The notes beneath the pieces are model-generated. The model was not told the origin of the DNA. It searched no databases and saw nothing but the letters and a program-made list of their open reading frames with translations. This document shows, piece by piece, positions 47,140-55,421 of a DNA stretch of 64,000 nt. Positions within the stretch are counted from its first letter, which is position 1. Each line of letters starts with the position of its first letter. The translations under genes were made by a program, and so were the position numbers. Source of the DNA: an uncultured Draconibacterium sp. (GTDB lineage Bacteria; Bacteroidota; Bacteroidia; Bacteroidales; Prolixibacteraceae); assembly GCF_963676735.1 (NCBI RefSeq), contig NZ_OY781464.1, positions 1 through 64,000 of the forward strand, written 5' to 3'.

Positions 47140-48589
47140 AAAACATCGGGCTAATAATATGGGCCAGCGATTCGCGAACTTTATAAATAATAGGGCGTTT
47201 GCGCCATTCGCGGTATCGTACCTCGCGGCAATGTTGCAAATCGCTTAAAAAGTGCTCTTCCAGTTGGTCGGTAAATGCTTTCTGGTAGATAAATGCATTG
47301 GCCTCAAAATTGGTCTCGAAACTACGGAAATCGAAATTGCTGGTTCCAACACTTGAAATAACATCGTCAACCAGCAGGTACTTGCTGTGTATAAATCCGT
47401 TTTGGTAGAGGAAAATACGAACGCCTGCCTCAAGAAGTTCTTCTACATAAGCAAACGAACACCATTTTGAAAGCCTGGCATCTGATTTTTCGGGGATGAT
47501 AATGCGCACATCAACCTGGCTAAGGGCAGCGGTTTTTAAAGCCGTTTTAAGTTCTTGCGGTGGCATAAGGTAGGGGGTAACCAGGTATATTTTTTTTCGT
47601 GCGGTAGTAATGGCAGCAAAAAAGGCCTGCTCAATACTTTTCCAGCTGTAATCGGGGCCACTGGCCGAAATTTGTACAGGAACGCCCGGTGCATCAGAAA
47701 AAGGAGGGAAATAATTATTGCCGTAAAGGTTTTCTTTCGTAATAAAATACCAATCGGCAGCAAAAATAACCTGCAGGGTTGTTGCAGCATCGCCATTTAT
47801 TTGCAGGTGAGTGTCGCGCCAGGCCCCTATGCCATTAAGTCCTTCAAGGTAGCGGTCGGCAATATTTACCCCGCCAATAAAGCCCGTTTTTCCATCAATA
47901 ACAATAATTTTACGGTGGTTGCGGTAGTTTACCCGCGATGTAAAACGTGGAAACCGAACCTCCATAAATGGGTGAATTTCGATGTTGTTTGCCTGAAAAG
48001 TTTTGAAAAAGCGCCTGGATAGCCCCCAGCTGCCAACATCGTCAATTATAATGCGTACTTCAACACCTTCGTTGCGTTTTTTTATCAGTAAATTTTTTAG
48101 GCGGTTGCCAATTTTGTCATCCTCAAAAATGTAATATTCAAGGTGAATATGGTGACGGGCCTGCTCAATGGCATAAAATATATTTTCGAATGTTTCTTCT
48201 CCGTCTTTTAAAAGTTTAAGGGTGTTGCCCGTGGTTAGCAACGAGTCGGAATTGTTTAACAGTAAACGAATAAGTTGCGCCTGATTGTTAAGGCCTGCTT
48301 TTGAAATGAGTTGTTTCTGTTCGATATTTTTAAGTTGTTCTGTACTCAACCGGCGCAGCTCTTTGAGGCTTTTAATGCCCCGCCGCGAAAACATTTTGCG
48401 CTTCCGGTATTCCTGCCCGAAAACCAGGTAAAAAACCACACCAAAAATGGGGAGCAGAATAAGTACCAGAATCCAGGCGGCAGTTTTAAAAGGCGAGCGT
48501 TTTTCCAGAATAATCATGAGCGCAACAGGAATAGCTGTGAGCAGAAAAATAAAATAAAACCAGTTCCAGAATTGACTCCAATCAAACAT
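47138..48589 (-). CDS. cls: Cardiolipin synthase (phospholipase D superfamily)
   Basis: Start set at the ATG at 48589 (483 aa), which gives the usual Cls N-terminus; a longer frame would run into the divergent promoter region. Two N-terminal membrane helices (FYFIFLLTAIPVALMII and ILVLILLPIFGVVFYLV) are followed by two HKD domains: NHRKIIVIDGKTGFIGG and HSKYLLVDDVISSVGTSNFDF. Both HxKxxxxD motifs are intact. The enzyme joins two phosphatidylglycerols (or related lipids) into cardiolipin in the inner membrane. It ends directly against the 7-bp-period tract. Confidence 0.95.
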   Translation of the reverse strand: MFDWSQFWNWFYFIFLLTAIPVALMIILEKRSPFKTAAWILVLILLPIFGVVFYLVFGQEYRKRKMFSRRGIKSLKELRRLSTEQLKNIEQKQLISKAGLNNQAQLIRLLLNNSDSLLTTGNTLKLLKDGEETFENIFYAIEQARHHIHLEYYIFEDDKIGNRLKNLLIKKRNEGVEVRIIIDDVGSWGLSRRFFKTFQANNIEIHPFMEVRFPRFTSRVNYRNHRKIIVIDGKTGFIGGVNIADRYLEGLNGIGAWRDTHLQINGDAATTLQVIFAADWYFITKENLYGNNYFPPFSDAPGVPVQISASGPDYSWKSIEQAFFAAITTARKKIYLVTPYLMPPQELKTALKTAALSQVDVRIIIPEKSDARLSKWCSFAYVEELLEAGVRIFLYQNGFIHSKYLLVDDVISSVGTSNFDFRSFETNFEANAFIYQKAFTDQLEEHFLSDLQHCREVRYREWRKRPIIYKVRESLAHIISPMF

Positions 48590-48616
48590 ATTTTGTAATT
48601 TGTTAGGGTAAATTTC

Positions 48617-48624
48617 CAAATTTA
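48617..48624 (-). promoter_or_regulatory. Candidate cls -7 box
   Basis: On the - strand this reads TAAATTTG, a perfect TAnnTTTG box, 27 bp before the cls ATG. A clear -33 TTG at the usual distance is missing. It abuts the -33 element of the divergent gene. Confidence 0.3.
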
Positions 48625-48656
48625 TTTGAGTAAAAACAATATTTGCATAATTTTCG
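48625..48656 (+). promoter_or_regulatory. Candidate promoter of the small lipoprotein gene
   Basis: TTTG (48625-48628), a 19-nt spacer and TAATTTTC (48648-48655), one base from TAnnTTTG, 16 bp before the ATG at 48672. Confidence 0.4.
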
Positions 48657-48671
48657 TAGTTACAGGTAGAG

Positions 48672-49103
48672 ATGAAAAAATTAACAAACATATTTCTTTG
48701 GGCTATTACTGGTAGTTTCTTGCTCATTTACGCATGTTCAGGTACAAAAAATAGTGCCAAATCAGAAAAATCGAGCATTGAGGTAAGTGCTGAGGATAGT
48801 GTTGAGTACGACGTTGAAACGTTTAATGCAAAATTTGATATGTGGTACGAACGGCAAAACACTCCGGCCGCATACCGTACGCAAACCTACTACGAAAACT
48901 GGAACAGGCAATATGTTTCTGCCTGGAATGCAAAATGCGCAACGGCATCGTCAAGCTGGACCTTTGAACCCGTGGTAGGTTACAATCCAACAGAAGATTA
49001 CGGCTTTGAAATGAACCATAAGCTGTTTTACTATTTTATGTACGTTGAGAATGTGCTAAAAGTAAAAATTATCCCGGGTGGGCCTAAGCTCACTTTTTAT
49101 TAG
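48672..49103 (+). CDS. Small predicted lipoprotein (DUF6146-like)
   Basis: A 143-aa protein with a lipoprotein-type signal (LLIYACSG, Cys about 22). A Ser/Glu-rich linker precedes a compact domain rich in aromatic residues (KFDMWYERQNTP, YYENWNRQYVSAWN) ending in VKIIPGGPKLTFY. It resembles a small Bacteroidota family I recall as DUF6146; the assignment is from memory. Its function is unknown. Its last 14 bp overlap the convergent ribD 3' end. Confidence 0.75.
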   Translation: MKKLTNIFLWAITGSFLLIYACSGTKNSAKSEKSSIEVSAEDSVEYDVETFNAKFDMWYERQNTPAAYRTQTYYENWNRQYVSAWNAKCATASSSWTFEPVVGYNPTEDYGFEMNHKLFYYFMYVENVLKVKIIPGGPKLTFY

Positions 49104-50145
49104 TGGCATTGCTTACAAGCAAAAGTGTGTCGTTGCCCAATTGTGAGCGTACGCCTTGTAAATGATTTATCTCCGGTGCTTTTATGCCTCTGCCAAATGT
49201 TTTATTGCCTGTATAAATGTGGGCTTCATCCCATAAATCATCAGTTATAAAACTGTTTAATAGCTGCCTTCCTCCTTCAACAATTAGCGATAATACGTTT
49301 TTCTGGTGCAACACATTCATTAGTTGTGGCAGAATATTTTCCGAAAAATCAATTTTAACATAGCTTGTTTTTTCTTCAACCCGGTTTTTAATTCCGTTAA
49401 TAATAAGCGTATCGCTTGCGTTATTAAACAGGTGTAGTGTTTTTTCCAGTCGTAAATTACGATCAATAACTATACGCAGCGGATTTTTTCCACTGCAATG
49501 CCGCACCGTTAGCGAGGGGTTGTCTTTTTCGGCCGTGTTGGTACCAACCAGAATGGCATCTTCAGCAGCCCTCATTTTATGCACGCTAAGCAAGGCTTCA
49601 GAACCGGTTATCCAGGTAGGTTCTCCGTAAGCTTCCACCTTGCGGTCGATATCAATAAAGCCATCGGTAGTTTGTGCCCACTTAAGTAAAATATACGGGC
49701 GCTTCTTCCGGTGAAAAGTAAAAAAACGTCGGTTTAGCTCGTCGCATTCTTTTTTTAATACTCCTGTTTTCACCTCAAGGCCGGCTTTGCGAAGTTTTTC
49801 AATCCCCTTACCGGCCACCTGGGCAAACGGATCGATACTGCCAATTACAACCTTTGGTATTTGTTTTCTGATAATCAGGTCGGAGCAGGGAGGGGTTAAC
49901 CCAAAATGGGCACAGGGTTCTAACGAAACATAAATGGTACTTGATTTTAGTTGTTCCGGGTTGTCAACTGCATTTATGGCATTCACTTCTGCATGCGCCT
50001 GGCCATATTTTTGATGGTATCCTTCGCCAATAACTTGCCCCTGGTAAACAATAACGCAGCCAACCATTGGATTTGGCGAAACAGCACCTGACCCTTTTTT
50101 AGCCAGTTGGATGCAACGGGCCATGTATTTTTCGTCGGTTGTCAT
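49090..50145 (-). CDS. ribD: Bifunctional riboflavin deaminase/reductase
   Basis: Start taken at the ATG at 50145 (351 aa); a TTG two codons upstream is also possible. The N-terminal cytidine-deaminase-type domain has the zinc ligands in HAEVNAI and EPCAHFGLTPPC. The C-terminal RibD reductase domain has RPYILLKWAQTTDG and LIVEGGRQLLNSF. It catalyses the deaminase and NADPH-reductase steps of riboflavin synthesis. It is divergent from prmC with overlapping promoters in between. RibF, the next enzyme towards FMN/FAD, is 2 kb away on the same strand. Confidence 0.96.
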   Translation of the reverse strand: MTTDEKYMARCIQLAKKGSGAVSPNPMVGCVIVYQGQVIGEGYHQKYGQAHAEVNAINAVDNPEQLKSSTIYVSLEPCAHFGLTPPCSDLIIRKQIPKVVIGSIDPFAQVAGKGIEKLRKAGLEVKTGVLKKECDELNRRFFTFHRKKRPYILLKWAQTTDGFIDIDRKVEAYGEPTWITGSEALLSVHKMRAAEDAILVGTNTAEKDNPSLTVRHCSGKNPLRIVIDRNLRLEKTLHLFNNASDTLIINGIKNRVEEKTSYVKIDFSENILPQLMNVLHQKNVLSLIVEGGRQLLNSFITDDLWDEAHIYTGNKTFGRGIKAPEINHLQGVRSQLGNDTLLLVSNATNKK

Positions 50146-50167
50146 TTTCAAGGAAAAACTAAATTTG
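50139..50167 (+). promoter_or_regulatory. Promoter of prmC
   Basis: TTG (50139-50141), an 18-nt spacer and a perfect TAAATTTG -7 box (50160-50167), 18 bp before the prmC ATG at 50186. The -33 element overlaps the ribD start codon region. Confidence 0.55.
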
Positions 50168-50173
50168 CAGCAA

Positions 50174-50203
50174 CAAAAGTAAACAATGCAACAAACTATT
50201 CAA
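50174..50203 (-). promoter_or_regulatory. Promoter of ribD
   Basis: On the - strand TTG (50203-50201), a 19-nt spacer and a perfect TACTTTTG -7 box (50181-50174), 28 bp before the ribD ATG. The -33 element lies inside the prmC coding start, so the two promoters interlock. Confidence 0.55.
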
Positions 50204-51025
50204 TATATCCGAACAGAATTGGAAGGGATTTACCCCGAAAGCGAGATTCTGGGGTTTACAAAGCTAATTTTCGACCAGGTGCTTGGATTTTCTTACACAC
50301 AAATGATTTTGGCTAAAACACGTATGTTGGAACAAGAGGATGTCAAAAAAATTAAAACCATTGTTAGCCGACTGAAAAACCACGAACCTATTCAATATAT
50401 TTTGGGCGCAACAGAATTTTACGGATTACAACTGGAGCTTGAACCCGGAGTTTTAATTCCACGGCCCGAAACGGAAGAACTGGTGCAGTGGGTGTGCCAA
50501 ACCCAATTGCCAAAACAGGCACGTGTACTCGATATTGGAACCGGTAGCGGGTGTATTGCCCTGGCTATAAAAAACGAAATACCCGATGCCGAAGTTTGGG
50601 CGGTTGACAAGTCGGAAAAAGCTATGGAGCTTGCTGCAAAAAATGCGAAAAAAAATAATCTGCAGCTACGTTTTAAACAGGCAGATATATTAAACTGGCA
50701 GGAAGAGCAATGGCCACAGTTTGATGTTGTGCTAAGCAATCCTCCGTATGTTCGCGAAAGCGAGAAAGCACAAATGCAGGCCAATGTGCTGGAGCACGAA
50801 CCGGAAATGGCCTTGTTTGTTAGTGACGCCGAACCTTTGTTGTTTTACTACGCCATTGCCCGGTTTGCCCAAAGTAAGTTGAAAAACGGTGGCTTACTGT
50901 TTTTCGAAATTAACGAGAGTTTTGGCGAAGAAATGGTGGGCCTGGTTAAGTCGTTGGGATTTAGTTCGGTAGAATTAAGACGGGATTTGGAAAATAAAAA
51001 TCGGATGTTGCGGTGCAGAAAATAA
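50186..51025 (+). CDS. prmC: Release factor N5-glutamine methyltransferase
   Basis: A 279-aa SAM-dependent enzyme that methylates the GGQ glutamine of release factors RF1/RF2. The N-terminal helical domain (Y-T-Q-M-I-L-A-K, HEPIQYILG) is followed by a Rossmann methyltransferase with DIGTGSGCIALAI (SAM loop) and the catalytic NPPYV. The length is normal. It is divergent from ribD with a 40-bp shared regulatory gap. Confidence 0.96.
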   Translation: MQQTIQYIRTELEGIYPESEILGFTKLIFDQVLGFSYTQMILAKTRMLEQEDVKKIKTIVSRLKNHEPIQYILGATEFYGLQLELEPGVLIPRPETEELVQWVCQTQLPKQARVLDIGTGSGCIALAIKNEIPDAEVWAVDKSEKAMELAAKNAKKNNLQLRFKQADILNWQEEQWPQFDVVLSNPPYVRESEKAQMQANVLEHEPEMALFVSDAEPLLFYYAIARFAQSKLKNGGLLFFEINESFGEEMVGLVKSLGFSSVELRRDLENKNRMLRCRK

Positions 51026-51108
51026 TACCGGACAGTATCAGTAAAAGCATTTTTTATCGTTTATTAATTCGAACGATTTTTTATCTTGTATTCGTGTAAA
51101 CAAAAGCT

Positions 51109-52173
51109 GTGAAAAAAGTTATCCTTAAAATACTGCTACTTTTTAATTTTTTAGCATGTAGTGCATTGGTTGTATCCTACCTGTCGGTATATATTCCTCC
51201 CGATGTTTTCTGGATTCCATCTCTATTTGGTTTGGCTTATCCGTTTCTTTTGGGGGCTAACCTCGCGTTCGTACTGTTTTGGTTGCTGTTTAAACCCCGT
51301 TACGCGCTTTTGTCGTTAATTGTTGTAGCTGTTGGCTGGGGGTTTGTTACCCGCTTTTACCAGGTAAAAGGCAGAAGTAGTACCGAGGCAGCTATTAAAG
51401 TAGTTTCGTATAACGTTAAACATTTTGTGGCTGATGGCACGGGCAATCAGAAAGAAAATGCGAAAGAGATTATTACATTTTTAGCCGGGCAGGATGCCGA
51501 TATTATTTGTTTGCAGGAAGCACGTTTGCGCCGAAACAATATTTTTAACCTGGCACAAACCGTTAAAGACCTCGAATCGATTAAACACTACCAGTTTGCG
51601 CGTTCCAGCACAAGTTATGGCTCGGTAACAATGACCCGCTATCCTATTGTAAATATGGGCGAAATTAGGTTTGAAGACTCCCGGAACATTACCATTTATA
51701 CCGATGTGTTGATTGATTTTGATACCGTTCGCATTTTTAATATCCATCTACAATCGTACCTGATTGATCCTGATAAGTATTCAATAATTGAATCGCCGGG
51801 CTTAAACGAAGAGAAAGACCTGGATGAGGTGAGAGAGATGGGAGCCAAGTTTAAGGATGCGTTTCAGCTGCGGGCAAGGCAGGTGCGCGAAATCAGAAAA
51901 TACATTGACGAATCGCCCCATAATGTTATTCTTTGTGGCGATTTTAACGATACACCCGCTTCGTTTTCGTACCGCAATTTAAGCAATGGATTAAGCGATG
52001 CTTTTGTACAATCGGGGCAGGGAATTGGGCGTACCTACATTGGCAAGTTGCCATCGTTTCGTATTGATTATATTATGCATGGTGATGCTTTTGAATCGTT
52101 TGATTTTGAAACGTTGGATTACCGGAAATCAGACCATTTGCCCGTTAGTTGCAAGCTGAAAAAAATAAATTAA
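51109..52173 (+). CDS. Membrane-anchored endonuclease/exonuclease/phosphatase family protein
   Basis: A 354-aa protein starting at a GTG (51109). Three N-terminal hydrophobic helices (about residues 5-85) are followed by an EEP-fold domain with the active-site signature: VSYNVKHF, DIICLQEAR, IFNIHLQS, CGDFNDTP and SDHLPVSC. Such proteins hydrolyse phosphodiesters (nucleic acids, phospholipid headgroups or small phosphates); the target is unknown. It is convergent with ribF, overlapping by 4 bp at the stops. Confidence 0.9.
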   Translation: MKKVILKILLLFNFLACSALVVSYLSVYIPPDVFWIPSLFGLAYPFLLGANLAFVLFWLLFKPRYALLSLIVVAVGWGFVTRFYQVKGRSSTEAAIKVVSYNVKHFVADGTGNQKENAKEIITFLAGQDADIICLQEARLRRNNIFNLAQTVKDLESIKHYQFARSSTSYGSVTMTRYPIVNMGEIRFEDSRNITIYTDVLIDFDTVRIFNIHLQSYLIDPDKYSIIESPGLNEEKDLDEVREMGAKFKDAFQLRARQVREIRKYIDESPHNVILCGDFNDTPASFSYRNLSNGLSDAFVQSGQGIGRTYIGKLPSFRIDYIMHGDAFESFDFETLDYRKSDHLPVSCKLKKIN

Positions 52174-53105
52174 AGCGATAGCAGCAGTTCTTGCGCCACT
52201 TCCTTATCTGTTTTTAGTTGTTCAACCAAGGCATCAACTCCCGCAAACTTTTTCTCTTCACGTATTTTGTCAATAAAAACAAGTGTGATGCTTTTGCCGT
52301 AAATGTTTTCAGCAAAATCAAAAATATTTACTTCAATGCTGCGGTTGTCGGCGTTGTTATTAAAAGTGGGGCGGGTTCCAATGTTTAACATTCCCTTGTA
52401 CTGTTTGTCGTCAATTTCAATTAAAACTGCATAAACACCGTATCCGGGAATAATTTTGTATTTGTCTGAGGCTTCAATATTTGCAGTGGGGAATCCTAAT
52501 TTTCGACCCAGCTGTTTGCCGTTAACCACCGTGCCGTGCAAGGTAAAGCGGTAGCCCAAATATTGATTGGCTTTTGCAATAGCACCGGTTTCAAGCGCTG
52601 CCCGTATTTTTGTTGAGCTTACTTTGTCGGTTTCTACAGATAAGGCTTCAGTTCGGTGTACTTTAAAACCGTATTTATCAGCACATTTTTGGAGGTATTC
52701 ATAGCCCCCTTCGCGGTTTTTCCCAAACCGATGATCGTAGCCCACAACCAAACAATGGGTGTGTATTTTTTCCACCAAAATGGTTTTTACAAAATCGGTA
52801 TAGCTTAGGGCTGCAAACGCTTCGTTAAAAGGATAAATAATCAGGTGATCGACACCAAATTGCTCAAACAGTTTAATTTTTTCGTTTTTTGTAGTAAGCA
52901 AACGCAGGCTTGTTTCGTTGGGTGCGGTAACAATGCGCGGATGAGGGTAAAAGGTAAAGATTACCGTTTCGCCGTTTTCGTTGCCGGCTAATTCTTTTAA
53001 CTGGTTAATAACCAGTTGGTGCCCTTTGTGCAAGCCATCGAAAGTACCAATGGTTACCACAGGGTTTCGGGCCTCAAAATCATCAAGCGAAAAATGTATC
53101 TTCAC
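52170..53105 (-). CDS. ribF: Bifunctional riboflavin kinase/FAD synthetase
   Basis: A 311-aa protein starting at GTG (53105). The N-terminal adenylyltransferase has TIGTFDGLHKGHQ and VGYDHRFGKNREGG. The C-terminal flavokinase domain has LGFPTANI, GVYAV and the ending expected of the family. It makes FMN and then FAD from riboflavin, completing the pathway begun by ribD upstream on this strand. A possible -7 box TAGGTTTG lies on the - strand at 53143-53136, without a clear -33 element. Confidence 0.95.
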   Translation of the reverse strand: MKIHFSLDDFEARNPVVTIGTFDGLHKGHQLVINQLKELAGNENGETVIFTFYPHPRIVTAPNETSLRLLTTKNEKIKLFEQFGVDHLIIYPFNEAFAALSYTDFVKTILVEKIHTHCLVVGYDHRFGKNREGGYEYLQKCADKYGFKVHRTEALSVETDKVSSTKIRAALETGAIAKANQYLGYRFTLHGTVVNGKQLGRKLGFPTANIEASDKYKIIPGYGVYAVLIEIDDKQYKGMLNIGTRPTFNNNADNRSIEVNIFDFAENIYGKSITLVFIDKIREEKKFAGVDALVEQLKTDKEVAQELLLSL

Positions 53106-53467
53106 AATAATAATGGTAAAAAATGTTTTGCGTTACAAACCTATTGAAAATTTTAAATCTATTAAAGGCGGTAGCTCTAATCCGGTTAAAATAATGAAAA
53201 GGATAATGGAATTTTTGAGTTATTGGCAAAAAATAAAGCAAGTCAGAGGCTGATGAGTTAAATGCGCTTAAACCGTTTCAATGCATCAGAAAGCATAAAA
53301 ATTGTTATTTTCTTAAAATGCTATTTTCGATGTATTCAAAATTGTTAATTTTACGGCCTTTATATGAAATGGGTGCACTGTTTACAATAGTGCAATTAAT
53401 GCAGAAAACTCATTTTTTCTGTAGATAAACCGGTTTATGATACCATTTGGTAATCAATTGAAATGAT
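53106..53467. other. 362-bp intergenic region between ribF and the thioredoxin-fold lipoprotein gene
   Basis: AT-rich with no intact gene. It contains the candidate ribF -7 box (53136-53143) and a small inverted repeat, TGCACT (53374-53379) and AGTGCA (53389-53394), about 75 bp before the next start; this could be an operator but is short. No tRNA or terminator was recognised. Confidence 0.45.
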
Positions 53468-54634
53468 ATGAACAAGATGACCTATAGAGTTTTATTTTTT
53501 TTGGTAGCAGCGATGCTATTGTTAGCAGGGTGTAAAAAAGAAAAAGGATTTACTATTCGGGGTAAAATTACACACGCCGAAGGGAAAGAAATTGTTTTAG
53601 AAGAACTGCATACCACTTCGCTGAAAAAAATTGCCGAAACAAAAATTAATAAAAAGGGCGAGTTTGAAATTAAAGGAGTAACTGGAATTCCCACGTTTTA
53701 CCTCTTAAAGCTTACCGATCAGAACTTTATAACCTTATTGGTAGATTCGGCAGAAACAATTACCGTTGAAGCGGATGCTGCAAATTTCCACCGTGAATAC
53801 AATGTTGCTGGTTCACCCGGTTCGGAGCAGGTGAAACTGCTGGATTCAAAACTGAAAGAAACCCGAAACAAACTCGACTCGTTGCGCTCGTTAGATAATT
53901 TGTATACCGGAAACCCGGAGTACGATGATGTACGTCCGCGGTGGGCCGAAGAATACGATGAAATTGTGGAAGAACAGATTGAATTCTCTACCGATTTTGT
54001 TCGCGAAAATCCGTTTGCAATGGCCAGTGTTTTGGCGCTTTATCAGAAATTTAATAACAACGATCAGTTTTATATTGTACGCGATTTGCAGGTGATGAAA
54101 ACGGCTGCTTCGGCACTATATTCAATTTACCCGAATTCCGAGCAGGTGCAGGCACTTTACAACAATACACTGCAGTTTGTTCGTCAGCAACAAGCCGAAA
54201 AAATGCAACAGTTTATTCAGGAACAAGGCGAAAACAGCCCGGACATTGTTCTTCCGGATGCCGATGGTAAAGAAATAGCACTGTCGTCGTTAAAAGGAAA
54301 AATTGTACTCTTGCAGTTTTGGGCAGCTGTTGACCGCGGGTCACGCATTCAGAACCCGGTTTTGGTTGAAGCCTATAAAAAATATAAACGGAAAGGTTTT
54401 GAGATTTACCAGGTTAGTGTAGATCAAAATCGTGCCGAATGGGTTGATGCCATTGATAAAGATGGTTTGTCGTGGATTAATGTTGGCGATATGGAAGGAA
54501 GTAAAAAAGCCGCCGCAGTATATAACATCCAGTCTATTCCTTTTAATTATCTGCTTGATAAAGAAGGTGCTATTGTGGCGAAAAATCTTCAGGGACCTGC
54601 GCTCAACAAGGCACTGGCTCAGCTTTTAGATTAG
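53468..54634 (+). CDS. Thioredoxin-fold (TlpA-like) lipoprotein lacking the CXXC active site
   Basis: A 388-aa lipoprotein (signal ending LLAGC, Cys about 22). An N-terminal DUF4369-like domain (FTIRGKITHAEGKEIVLEEL) and a helical middle are followed by a C-terminal TlpA/AhpC-type fold (about 255-388). Where the family has WASWCGPCR, this protein reads WAAVDRGSR, so both redox cysteines are gone, although the rest of the fold (LKGKIVLLQFWA, SIPFNYLLDKEG) is well kept. It cannot be a normal disulfide reductase and may bind a partner or ligand instead. It is followed 15 bp later by the LpxH-like gene. Confidence 0.88.
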   Translation: MNKMTYRVLFFLVAAMLLLAGCKKEKGFTIRGKITHAEGKEIVLEELHTTSLKKIAETKINKKGEFEIKGVTGIPTFYLLKLTDQNFITLLVDSAETITVEADAANFHREYNVAGSPGSEQVKLLDSKLKETRNKLDSLRSLDNLYTGNPEYDDVRPRWAEEYDEIVEEQIEFSTDFVRENPFAMASVLALYQKFNNNDQFYIVRDLQVMKTAASALYSIYPNSEQVQALYNNTLQFVRQQQAEKMQQFIQEQGENSPDIVLPDADGKEIALSSLKGKIVLLQFWAAVDRGSRIQNPVLVEAYKKYKRKGFEIYQVSVDQNRAEWVDAIDKDGLSWINVGDMEGSKKAAAVYNIQSIPFNYLLDKEGAIVAKNLQGPALNKALAQLLD

Positions 54635-54649
54635 CATAAACTCCAAAAA

Positions 54650-55411
54650 TTGGCTGAAAAACAAAAAATATATTTTATTTCGGATATACACCTTGGTGCT
54701 CCTGCGTTAAATAATAACCGGGAACGCGAATTGCTGTTGGCCTCCTGGCTCGATGAAATTGAGGCTGATGTGAGCGAACTTTTTCTGATGGGAGACATCT
54801 TCGATTTCTGGTACGAGTACAAAAAGGTGGTTCCTCGTGGATTTACCCGAATTTTAGGCCGTCTGGCCAATTTAACCGATAGGGGAATACCGGTGCATTT
54901 CTTTACCGGAAATCACGATATGTGGGTGTATGATTATCTGGCCGAAGAAACCGGAATTCAAGTTCATCACAACTACATGGTACACGATATTTGCGGAAAG
55001 AAATTCTTTCTGGCCCATGGCGATGGCCTTGATGCATCGGATAAAGGTTATATTTTTCTGAAAAAAATATTTACGAATAACACCATGCGCTGGCTCTTTT
55101 CCCGGCTACATCCCAATTTTGCATTTTATATTGCGCACAAATGGTCGGCATCAAGTAGGTTATCAAAATCGGATTATGAGCAGGAATATGTGGCAGATAA
55201 AGATGGAATGTATAAATTTGCCGCGGAATTTATAAAAACAAATCCGGTTGATTATTTTGTAATGGGCCATCGGCATCAACTGGTAAACAAAAAGATGAAC
55301 GAAAAAACAAGTTTTGTTTTATTGGGTGATTGGATTAAGATGTTCTCTTATGGGGTTTTTGATGGCAATAATTTTGAATTAAAGACATATAAGGATAAAG
55401 CGAAAGCTTAG
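54650..55411 (+). CDS. LpxH-like UDP-2,3-diacylglucosamine diphosphatase
   Basis: A 253-aa calcineurin-type metallophosphatase. The start is a TTG (54650), the only one just before the first metal motif. Metal motifs are complete: FISDIHLGAP, MGDIFDFWYE, TGNHDMW, HGDGLD and GHRHQ. The DIFDFW and GDxLD pattern fits LpxH-type enzymes, which cleave UDP-2,3-diacylglucosamine to lipid X in lipid A synthesis. It lies 15 bp after the lipoprotein and 10 bp before a FabH-like gene, probably one operon. Confidence 0.87.
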   Translation: MAEKQKIYFISDIHLGAPALNNNRERELLLASWLDEIEADVSELFLMGDIFDFWYEYKKVVPRGFTRILGRLANLTDRGIPVHFFTGNHDMWVYDYLAEETGIQVHHNYMVHDICGKKFFLAHGDGLDASDKGYIFLKKIFTNNTMRWLFSRLHPNFAFYIAHKWSASSRLSKSDYEQEYVADKDGMYKFAAEFIKTNPVDYFVMGHRHQLVNKKMNEKTSFVLLGDWIKMFSYGVFDGNNFELKTYKDKAKA

Positions 55412-55421
55412 AAGAAGGATT

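Noticed and set aside
47555..48022. 155-codon + strand frame opposite cls
   Set aside because: It lies wholly over the well-supported cls gene with no family motif, so it is a shadow frame.
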